This document shows positions 25,324 through 37,100 of a DNA stretch of 64,000 nucleotides, one piece after another. The stretch spans positions 1,674,001 to 1,738,000 of the forward strand of contig CM038716.1 in the NCBI GenBank assembly GCA_021613375.1, in the 5' to 3' direction. The notes under the pieces were generated by a model that was not told the DNA's origin, searched no databases, and saw nothing but the letters and a program-made list of their open reading frames with translations. Within the stretch, counting starts at the first letter, position 1; each line of letters begins with the position of its first letter. Source of the DNA: Megaleporinus macrocephalus. Taxonomy: Eukaryota; Chordata; Actinopteri; Characiformes; Anostomidae. The translations under genes were made by a program, and so were the position numbers.

Positions 25324-28069
25324 AACTGCTCAAAAAAATAAAGGGAACACTTAAACAACACAATATAACTCCAAGTAAATCAAACTTCTGTGAAATCAAA
25401 CTGTCCACTTAGGAGGCAACACTGATTGACAATCAATTTCACATGCTGTTGTGCAAATGGAATAGACAACAGGTGGAAATTATTGGCAATTAGCAAGACG
25501 CACTCAATAAAGGAGTGGTTCTGCAGGTGGGGTCCACAGACCACTTCTCAGTACCTATGATGTTTTGGTCACTTTTAAATTTTGGTGGTGCTTTCACACT
25601 CATGGTAGCATGAGACGAACTCTACATCCCACATAAGAGCCTCAGGTAGTGCAGCTCATCCAGGATGGCACATCAATGCAAGCTGTGGCAAGAAAATTTG
25701 CTGTGTCTGTCAGAGTAGTGTCCAGAGGCTGGAGGCGCTACCAGGAGACAGGCCAGTATGCCAGGAGACGTGGAGGAGGCCTTAGGAGGGCAACAAACTA
25801 GCAGCAGGACCACTACCTCCGCCTTTGTGCAAGGAGGAACAGGAGGAGCACTGCCAGAGCCCTGCAAAATGACCTCCAGCAGTCCACAAATGTGCATGTG
25901 TCTGCACAAACGATTAGAAACCAACTTCATGAGGATGGTATGAGGGACCGACATCCACAGATGGGGGTTGTACTCACAGCCCAACACTGTGCAGGACGCT
26001 TGGGATTTGCCAGAGAACACCAGGATTGGCACTGGTGCCTTGTGCTCTTCACAGATGAAAGCAGGTTTACACTGACCACATGTGACAGACGTGACAGAGT
26101 CTGGAGACGGCGTGGAGAGCAATCTGCTGCCTGCAACATCCTTCAGCATGACCAGTCTGGCAGTGGGTCAGTAATGGTGTGAGGTGGCATTCTTTGGAGG
26201 GCTGCACAGTGCTTGCCAGAAGTAGCCTGATTGCCATTAGGTACAGAGATGAGATCCTTAGACCCCTCGTGAGACCATATTCTGGTGCGGTTGGCCCTGC
26301 GTTCCTCCTAATGCAGGACAATGCTAGACCTCATGTGGCTGGAGTGTGCCAGCAATTCCTGTAAGATGAAGACACTGAAGCTTAGAACTGGCCCGCCTGT
26401 TCCCCAGACCTGAATCTGATTGAGCACATCTGGGACATCATGTCTCACGCCATCCACCAAAGTAACGTTGCACCACAGACTGCCCAGGAGTTGGCGGATG
26501 CTTTAGTGCAGGTTTGGGAGGAGATTCCCAGGCGTTGTAGGGAGGTCATACAGGCACGTGGAAACCATACACAATACTGAGTCTCATTTTGACTTGTTTT
26601 AAGGACATTACCTTGAAGATGGATCAGCCTGTAGCGTGTTTTTCCACTTTGATTTTGTGTGTGACTCAAAATCCAGGCCTCCATTGGTTAATAAATTAGA
26701 TTTCCATTGACGATTTTGTTGTCAGCACATTTTACTTTGTACAGAACAAAGTAATCAATGAGAATATTTCCTTCATTTAGATCTAGGATGTGTTATTTGA
26801 GTGTTCTCTTTATTTTTTTGAGCAGTATGTGTGTGTATATATATACTATACTACTGCAAGTATACTACTTGCAAATCTTTGGTAAACATTAGAAACATAT
26901 GAGGAAAAGGCCATTTAAAAAAAAAAACACAGAACAAAATAGAAATATATAAAGTGAATGATAGATAGATAGATACTTTATTGATCCTGAAGGAAATTTA
27001 GCGCTTTTTTTTTCTTTTTAAAAAGACGGAGCTACTGGAGGGGCTGCCGCTCAGCACGGCGCCGGAAGGTTAACAATACTTGTTGCAATACTTTAGTCCT
27101 GTAATCAAAAGAAGTTCTCAGAGAGTCAGAATATTAGCTCATAATAAATAAATATATTTTCTATATTACTTGGAAATAGTACCTTTGGCATGTTTCCACA
27201 TAACTTTGGGAGGAGGATAGCCATCCACAGAGCAGTTTAGAACACCAGACTTGCCATATATCCCATCCTGGTTGTTGGGCTGAACCCGAAAGCGAGGAGG
27301 AACTGGGAAAACACAGAGATTTTGATGCTTATTATATCAGCCATTATTACTGGCCATATTGGTCAGCCCCTATGTTGGGCTGGCAAGGAACTCATCTGAT
27401 CTCTCACCAGTGACTATGAGCTGTCTCTCGGAGCTGACAGTTGCTGCATCATTGCTGGCAATGCAGGTATAGTTGCCGTTGTGCTTGAGGGACACTTTGG
27501 AGATCTGTAGTGAGCTCATGAACTCCTTAGTCTCAATGGTGACTCCAGAGGTGCCTGACACAATCTCCTGGCCGTCCTTTCGCCAGGTGATCCGAATGGG
27601 CATGTCTCCAGACGACACCACACATGCTATGTACATTAGCTTACCAATGGAAGTAGGGGGGAAGTCAAAGGGCTGGATGAGAGGGGGGACTGAGAAAAAA
27701 ATAGGAATAGTGTGAAAAAGAGGATGACAGGGAGAGAGGAAGAAGAGGAAAGAAATTTAGTATTCAATACTGAAGGGTGATATGTATACCTTCTTATGAT
27801 CTGCAGTGTAATCCCTCTCTCCCGTTGTCCCACACACACGCACCACCTTTCTGTCCCTCCAGACCATAATAGCTGCTCTAATTAGAGCCCAATTGGCATG
27901 GGGAATAATGGTGCTGCTATGGAAACGGAGGTAGGGGGCTACATTGGAGACATCTGGGGGATTTAATCTGGGGCTCGTTAAAATTCAGCTAATTAAATCA
28001 GAGACATGACAAGACAAGCAGCACACTATACTGCCTTCACACTGAAGTCAGTGTTCTCTTGTACTAGTA

Positions 28070-28109
<40 letters not shown>

Positions 28110-31100
28110 AGCACACACACACACACACACACAATGTGGACTTTACTGCCCTCACATTAGGAGCCGAACCCTGTTGTCAGTAACATGAACAGTTTTGCGA
28201 AGATAAAGCCTTTTGAAGACCTTGTACATTAGATAGCACCTTCTCATTTATTTTCCACTTGACTAAAAATTACAAACACACACACACACACACACACACA
28301 CAATGGTTACAAAGCTAAAGCAAGCCACTAATTCTGTTAATCAAAGGCCATTGACAATGCTCATGGCCTTTGGGTGTCTGGGTCTTTTGTAATGAGGAGT
28401 CCATCCTCAGTCTTAACCACCCACATGAAGGTAAAGCTTCTCTGCACTCAAACTCTCCACTACTTACTTAATATAATCACTACTCCCACTACTTTCCTAA
28501 AACCTAAATATTGTTTATTCAACAAGGCACTCACTATGGCAGGCAACATCACAAGAGATCCTTGATGAAGAGGCTCCAGAGTATTAGACCTATTTCATCT
28601 AGTGTTAAAATGCAACTAGAAAAATAAAACTCACATACAAAACAAAACATTTGTTCGTAATGCATAATTTGGTAAAAGCAAAACAAATGTCAGAGAAAGA
28701 AATGTTTTTGTGAAAAAAGTAATTTTACACAATTGTCCACTTAACCCAAACATAATTGATCTTTATTGGCAGAGAAGAAGTCACCCAAAATATTTTTCAC
28801 AAATACATGCTTGAATTTGTATATATTTGTGCCAAACAATATGATTAAGTTATGTGATAATATCTTAAGGTGCCATATATTAAAAAAATTCATTTAAAGT
28901 TGCATAGTTGAGTAAGGGAAGCTACTCTGAAACTCAAACACTGTTATCTCCTTCAAAATTCCACATTTGTAAAAGAAGGCAGTATATGAGCTAATTAAAA
29001 AAATGTGGACTGTTATATAATAGTGTAAAATGAAGCCTCCAAAATGTACACCAGCTCACGTTCTAGCCCGGTGAGAAACAGAAACAATGGAGTACTATAT
29101 GTGTAGAAAACTGCCCTTCCAGACTGTGAAGGGGATGTTAGGACTGTAAATGGCCATACCACCTTAAATCCTACAGCTTGTATAGAGAACTCCGATTCCA
29201 AGTTTGTTAATTTGATATTTACATTTTATTCTGGACTGTTTATCAAACCTTGGACAATATCTAGGCTTTGTGTGGTGTTTAGTTTAGTTCAGTTTTCCAA
29301 AATGTGTACATTATTATTATTATTATTAATAAAAAAAATGATGTTATAGTTTGTTTTGACTACCTTTTTAATACACAGACTCAAGAGACTGAAGAGATGA
29401 ATAGGTCCACCATTATTAACATCATGACCCCATGCTGTGTGATTTGATCCACTTTTTGTTGTTTGCAGCAAGACTATCCTAAACTGAAAGTTTAATAGTG
29501 TACTAACAACCTGTACTTTGTATTGTTTCTTTGTGGAAAGAAAGTTGCTAGTGTACTTAATGTTAGTTACTGGGATGTGCCATATAACTGGCTAGCATGT
29601 ACAGTGCATCTGGAAAGTATTCACAGCACCTCACTTTTTTTCATATTTTGTTATGTTACAGCCTTATTTGGATTATTTGGAAAGTTTAAAATAAAAATAA
29701 AAAACAAATAAATCACGTGTACATAAGTATTTACAGCCTTTGCTCAATAATTGTTGAACTCTTTGGGAGCAATTACAGCCTCAAGTCTTTTTGAGTATGA
29801 TGCTACAAGCTTGGCACACCTGTTTTAGGTCAGTTTCTCCCATTCTTCTTTGAAGAACCTCCATCAGGCTGGATGGGGAGCATCAGTGCACAGCCATTTT
29901 AGATCTTTCCATAGATGTTCAATGAGGTTTAAGTCTGGGCTTCGGCTGGGCCACTCAAGAACATTCACAAAGTAGTCTCAAAGCCACTTCTTTGATATTT
30001 TGGCTGTGTGCTTGTCCTGCTGGAAGATGAACCTTCTCCCTAGTTTGAGGTCCAAAGTGCTCTGGAGCAGGTGTTCTTTAAGGATGTGTCTGTACATTGC
30101 TGCATTCATCTTTCTCTTAACCCTGACTAGTCTCCCAGTACCTGCAGCTGAAAAACAACCTCACAGCATGATGTGGCCACCACCATGCTTCACTGTAGAG
30201 ATGCCATTGGCCAGGTGATGAGCAGTGCCTGGTTTCTTCCAGACATGATGCTTGGTATTCAATCTTTGTTTTATCAGACCAGAGAACTGTTTCTCATGGT
30301 CTGACAGTCCTTCGGGTGTCTTTTGTCAAACTCCAAGTGGGCTGTCTTGTGCCTTTTACTGAGAAGTGGCTTCCGTCTGGCTACTCTATCATACAGGCCT
30401 GATCGGTGGTGTGCTGCAGAAAAGGTTTGTCCTTCTGGAAGATTCTCCTCTCTTCAAAGAGGTTCTGTCAGAGTGACCCTTGGGTTCTTGGTCACCTCCC
30501 TGACTAAGGCCCTTCTACCATGATCTCTCAGATTGGCTGGGCAGCCAGTTCTAGGAAGACTCCTGGTGGTTCCAAACTTCTTCCATTTATGGATGATGGC
30601 AGCCACTGTGCTCACTGATGCTGCAGAAATATTTCTGTACCCTTATCCAGATCTGTGTCTCGATACAATCCTGTCTCGGAGGTCTACAGATTGGACTTAA
30701 TGGCTTGGTTTGTGCTCTGACATTTACTGCCAACTATGGGACCTTATATAAACAGATTTGTGCCTTTCCAAATGATGTCCAATCAACTGGATTTACCACA
30801 GAAAGACTCCAATCACGTAGTGGAAACAAATTAAGGATGATCAGTTTTGTATTTTGAATAAATCTGCAAAAAAAATTAAACAAACTTTTTTCACTTTGTC
30901 ATGATTGGGTATTGTGTATAGATTTTTTAGGAAAAAATGCATTTCATTTGTAACATAAGAAAAAGTGGAAAGAGTGAAACTTTATTACACACAGATTAAT
31001 TTTATTTATTTTTGCTTCTGTGTTTGCCACTCTGTAAACCAACAAATCAGAGCAGCGCTTATCAAGTTATACATAAGTTCACTTAAAAAGGGAAAACAGT

Positions 31101-34100
31101 TTATTTCATTCTAGGGCCAAATCATAAGGTTATAAAAAAGTGTGTTATTTTTCAGCCTGACCAAATCCACATACTGTAAGCACTCCTGCCCAGCGCCACC
31201 AGAGGTCTCTGTCCCTGGAGTACTGAGGTAGCCTAGGACACATGCACCTTTCCTTATTACCTGTAGCTCATGGCACTCACCCTATAAATACCCTCCTCAC
31301 TCTCCCCTCAGCGCATGATATGGAATATATACTTGTACGTATACATGCACCAGGCCTCCTGTCTTTTCTTTGTCCAGCTAGGATATGCTTTACTCTGAAG
31401 TGAGTCTCTCACTTTGTCATTCAAGTCAAGTTCTGTCAAGATCATCAGTGTTACGTTGGACTCTCTCTCATTCTGAGCTCAAGGTCGGTCAACTCTACTC
31501 TGTCTCTACTCTACGTCTCGATCTGGTGAAGAGTTAAGTCAACGTAATGCCAAAGGGAGGTTTGTCCAGTTGACACTCTCTCTGTGCCACTTGCTGGCCC
31601 TTGGCGACCCTGTCTGGAAAAGGCCGAGCTGTTATGACTCTATTTTTAACTGTTCTTAAACGTTACCCTTGGATATGAGTTTTTATGTCTGCTCGGACAG
31701 GATTTCTATCCTGGAGAAATGGGATCTGTTCTACGCACTGCTCGGAAAGGACTTTGGACTCCTGGAAAACACTATGCCAGAGGAGACTGCTCTATTCACG
31801 GCTCAGATAGGAATCCAAAGCCTGGAAAAGCCAACTCTAGTTGGAGTTACCATCTGCAGCTGCTTACCATCTACTCTGCTCATCCTGCTCCCGCAGCTAA
31901 CCTGCTAAGCTGCCCTGGTTCCTTGGTTACCTAGTTATATTGCCCATCACCCTACCCAGTACTACATTATTATGCATTCTCTGTTGTTGTTCAATAAACA
32001 AGCATGCTCATGGATCTCACCTTTGCATCTGAGTGTTTCATTACACATACGTTCTTTGCAGATATCAAAAAACAATTAAAAATGCTGAACAAATGCATAT
32101 TATGGCACCTTTAGACAAATGGCTTAAAATAGTATAAACTACATTTATGTTGAAAGCATGATTAAATTACCATCAACATAACTTCTAGCTTTCTAGTATA
32201 TTTCTGTACTAAAACCTTGCCTCATGCTGTTGGAGGTGCACTACCTCCAAGCAGTAATCCTGTAGTAAATTTTGGCTTCTGTTTTTGTTGTGATTTTTGT
32301 TTATTGTCAAGCTGCAGGTATACTATATTTACAAATACAAAATTAGGCCCAAAAATATTTGGACAGAGACACAATATTCATGATCGTGACTCTCCATGGT
32401 ACCAAATTGGATTTAGAATAAAACAACAGACATGCAACTGAAGTGTAGCCCTTTAGGTTGAATTCAAGGGGTTGAACAAAAATATCCTATGAAATGTTTA
32501 GGAATTGCAACCATTTTTCTAAAAAGCCTCCTCATTTCAGTGGCTCAAAAGTAATTGAACAAATTAACATTACTGTAAATGTTCATTTTTAATACTTTGT
32601 TGACAATACTTGCAGGCAATGACTGTCTGATATCTGGAACCTATGGACATCACCAAATGCTGGGTTTCCTCCTTTGTGATGGTTTGCTGTCTTCAGTCAT
32701 TGCTTGTTTGAGGGTTTTTCTGCCTTAAGTTTTGTTTTAAGCAATGAAATGCATGCTCAATTAGGTTGAGATCTGTTGACTGCCATTGCAAAATATTCTA
32801 CTTCTTTGCCTTAAAGGGAACCCATGCATGCCCATGCCATTACATTGCCTCCAACAGAGGATGTGGTATGCTTTGGATGATGACCGTTTCAAGTGTTCTC
32901 CATACTTTCTTCCTTACATTATTTTGATACAGGTTGATATTAGTTTCACCTGTCTAAAGAATGCTGTTCCAGAACCAGGCTGGATTTTTGGCAAAGTCTC
33001 AGGTTTCTATTTCTGAGGCTGAGTAATGGTTTGCACCTTGTGGTGAACCCTTTGTATTTGCTTTCATAAAGTCTTCTCTTGATGGTAGACTTAGATACTG
33101 ATGCACCTACTTCCTGTAGGAGTGTTCTTCACTGGGGTAGATGTTGTGAAGGGATTTTTCTTTACCACGGAAAGGATTCTGCGATCATCCACAACTGATG
33201 TATACCGAGAATGTCCAGGCCCTTTTGAGTTTCCAAGCTCACCAGTGCGCTCTTTTTCCCCAGAATGTACAAAGACTGATAATTTGGCCACTCCTCCAAT
33301 TACGCTCTCTTACTGATGGATTTCTTCTTTTTTTCAGCCTAATGATGGCCTGTTTCACTTCTACTGAGAGCTTCTTTGACCGCATGTTGTGGGTTCACAG
33401 CAACAGCTTTCAAAGGCAAATGCCACACCTGGAATCAACTCCAGAACTTTTACTTGCTTAATTGATGATGGATTAATGAGGGGAAATTCCATGAAAATCC
33501 CAATTACTTTTGGTCCCTTGAAAAAAAGCAACTACATATTAAAGAGCTGTCATTCCTAAACCATTCCTCCAATTAGGAATACCCCTAAATTAAAGCACTT
33601 TAAGCCCACATTAATTATATAACAGTATCTTGAATATGGTATAGTAAACAGTTAAAATGTCAAACCCTGCGTCACTGTCCAATTATTTCTGGGCCTAACT
33701 GTCTCCACGCAATGTAATTAATGAATTCAGCTAGCCTATATGGTCAAAAGTTGACACACAATCAGCACACCTTTATGGGTTCGATGGACATCCCATTCCA
33801 AAACCATAGATTTGTGACAGAATGAAAAGGTTTTAATTTCAGTTGATGTTTCAGTATATTCCAAGGATGGCCAAGGGGCACTGCAATCGTAGGCTTGTGT
33901 GCAGCTCGGCCATGAAAGCCCATTTCACAAAGCTCCCGAAGCACAGTTCTTACACTGACATTCTGCAGAGAGGCAGTGTGGAACCTTGTACCAGGTGATG
34001 CAACAGATGGTTTTTACATGCTGCAAGCTTGAGAACTCAGCAACCCCTTTCTGTGAGTTTGTGTGGTTTAATGTTTTGCAGCTGAGCTGTTGTTGCTCCT

Positions 34101-37100
34101 ACATTCTGCCATTTTACAGTTATAGCAAATACAGTTGACCAGGGTAAAGCCAGCAGGGCAGAAATTTTATGAGAAGATTTTTACATGCTACATGCTTGAG
34201 CCTTCAGCAGTGCTGTTCTGTTAGTTTGCATGGTTTACTGCTTTGTAGCTGAGCTGCTGTTTATCCTACATAAATACAATACAATTGACCAGGGTAGAGC
34301 CATTCCAAATTTTATAAGGCAAAGGTGGTCTCCCATGAAGGTGCTGCATTTAAAGTCACTGAGCTCTTCAGTACAACTCAGTGTACTGCCAATGTTTGTC
34401 TGTAAAGATTGCAAGGCTGTGTGCTTAATATTATACACCTGTTAGCATAGAAAGATGCTGAAACACTTGAATTCAATCACTGAAAGGAACACAAAGCTTG
34501 TGCAATATCATTATAGAAAAGCAGTGCCAACAGAATGTTATATCTTGGAGCAGCCAAGGTCACCATAACAAGTCATGCATAGGCTATAGTGGAACAAAGT
34601 GGAACTTGAGTGTTGGACCATCAATGAATACTTTTGGGATTGGATTGTGGCACCATTCATGATCCAAAACTGGGTGGCTAAGTGAAATCAAATCCTCACA
34701 GCAACGTCTAGTGTATATCCTTGCCAGCAGAGTACAGATGGCTACTGGTAATTCCTTATTAATTCTTATGATTTTGAAGGAAATGGTGAAAGACCAGGTG
34801 TTTACAAACTGTTTAGAAAATGTTGCTGGAGTTTTGAGACACTGTGTCCACTCACTGTCCACTCTATTAGACACTCCTAATTTGCTGGTTACTTGTAGAT
34901 GTGAAGTCAGAGATGACATTTCAATCTGTTGCTGCACAGTTTGTGTTGTTCATTTACTAGCGTTTCATCAGTGGCCACAAGACGCTGTCCACTGGATGCT
35001 GTTGGTTTGATATTTCTAGTTGGTAAATTATTCTTAGTCCATTAAGATGTTTTAAATCTCCAGCAACACTGCTTTGTCTGATTCACGTATACCAGTGCAA
35101 CACACTAGCCTGCCATCACCACATCAGTGTCAATACTGATAAGTTGGTAAAATAGACAATTAGCGGAGGTGTACCTAATGAAGTGGCCAGTGGGTGTACA
35201 GCTAGCATGTTTCTTTGTACAATCAAAATGTAGGTTTGCTACATAACGCTATTTACTGGAGAATTTGTTATTTCATTGTTTTGTTCACTGTTATACTAAA
35301 CAGTCATGTGAAGAAATAAGTACACCACATGATTTTTTTTGTATATATGTAGACATATCAGTATTTGATCTTCTGTTAAACATTATGTATGGATAAGCAT
35401 TATGCAATAGATAGGGGAGATTTCACTCTGCAATCACAATGCAAAAGCATATTTTTTGTCTGCTAAGATACTAAATACATCCCTTTGGTCACTGGTACTG
35501 TCCCCTTGAACAGAAACAACTTTTGTAGGCATTTCTGTAACTTTCTTCCAATTTCTGTCATCTTCTTAGATTAATTATTGCTTATTGCTCCATTTAGAAT
35601 TCTTTCATCTGTGCAATGTTTCTGGTGGTCTTTTTGCATGTACAGCCTGTTTTGAATTCTTCAACAGCATTTTAATGGGATTCAGATCTCACATTTTCAG
35701 GAAGTACTCTCTGGCATGAAAGAGAATTCATGTTTCTATGATTGCAAGTTGGCCCCAAATCAACCCCAAATCATAACACTGCCACCACCCTGCTTTACGG
35801 TTGGTGTGGGTTTTTTATTAACTTTTTATTAAATCAATTAAATCTTTGCCCATAGATGTGCTGGTTCTTGCCAAGACATTCATAATCAAACTTCAGTCTT
35901 GCCCCAATGTTTTTTTTGAAAAGCAAGACAGCATTTTTTTCTAATAGTAGATGCATGCATTTTATATCAACAGTGACCAGAGATATCTGCTGATCCTGTA
36001 ATAACATTTTGGGGTTCTCTCTCAGGTTAGATTTTCTGGGGTGACCTGGCCTGGACAAGTTGGCAGTGGTTTTAAATATTCTGCACTTGTAGGTGATCTT
36101 CCAGGCAGTGTAATGATTTCCAATATTTTTTAAATCCACTAAAACCCTTTCCCAAACTCATAAGCATCTACAACTTAATTTCTAAAGACCTCAAAGAGAC
36201 CTTTTGATCTGGTGGTACCACGCAATACGCTAACTAAGAGCAAAAAGACAAAAGATTTAAATAAGACAGGCTCCCCTAAGATATTCTCCAATAATATTAC
36301 CTCTGGTATACCCAGACCTTTGACATGTCTGAAGGTCTGATACATGTAGAGGTGTATTTACCATTTCCACATTAAAAAAAACTGCACAACATTTTAAAAA
36401 TATACAAAGGATGACAAATGTTGTTTCTGTGTCACTTGTTAAAATCACCTTTATCTATTAACACTGACATTACTTAATGTGATTCTGGTTATCTGGTATG
36501 GTTGCACCGAGTGCTTAGGTTTGTTTATTTTTGTTTATTCTGGTACATAATTCTGAGCCTGAAACCACACTGGCAAAAATGTGTGATATTACTGAAGAAC
36601 TGGACCCCTATCACTTTTCAGCAATATTAGTCTCATAAACAAACATGTTTTAGCTAATCAACTACATCTGGGGTAAGTGGAAAACATGAAGTTTATTTTT
36701 TTTAAACCTAGAATCAGTTAGACATGCTTCTTCAATACAAATGAGGCAAACAGTAGTAGTGCTGGATTCTCAGAGAATGAAAGGTCAGTTTTGAAAATAC
36801 ACTGCTTACCTTTCACAGTGACGTAAACGGTCTGGCTGATAGACAGTTGTGGTTGGATGAGCACACTGCACAGGTATGCCCCCTCATCCATTCCCTTCTG
36901 TACGTCACTCAGCTTGAGGGTGCCATTCTCATATACCACCTGACGATGGTTGTCCGGCAATAGCATGCCGTCCTTGTACCACTTGATTGAGTAGTAAGGG
37001 TAGCCAATCACACGACAGTTGATGAAGGTATTTCGGCCTGCCACAGCCGTAATGTTACGCATGGCCCGGATACTTGGGGGGCCTGAGAGGGAGAGAGAGG

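Larger units (their letters stand above)
24919..27182 (-). other. dscaml1 intron 10 (2.3 kb) with a Tc1-like transposon
   Basis: Intron splitting Ig8. It is mostly the (TA)n run at 25254-25324 and the Tc1-like element at 25325-26826, followed by a retrotransposon-tail-like fragment at about 26965-27070. Confidence 0.9.
27690..36809 (-). other. dscaml1 intron 8 (9.1 kb), rich in transposon remnants
   Basis: The longest complete intron, between Ig6 and Ig7. In coordinate order it holds a candidate conserved stretch (27850-28010), (CA)n tracts, a Tc1-like element (29602-30980), a solo LTR (31175-32045), a second Tc1-like family (32346-33695), a third, deleted family (33737-34490), a Tc1 fragment (34490-34770), a dispersed repeat (34830-35200) and a fourth Tc1-like fragment (35300-36130). 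No host gene was seen inside. Confidence 0.88.

Noticed and set aside
25673..26149. Minus-strand open frame of 158 codons
   Set aside because: It is antisense to the transposase of the Tc1-like element at 25325-26826.
3411..28188. CRISPR-like or tandem regulatory arrays
   Set aside because: All tandem repeats seen are simple microsatellites or transposon parts. There are no regularly spaced repeats with unique spacers.
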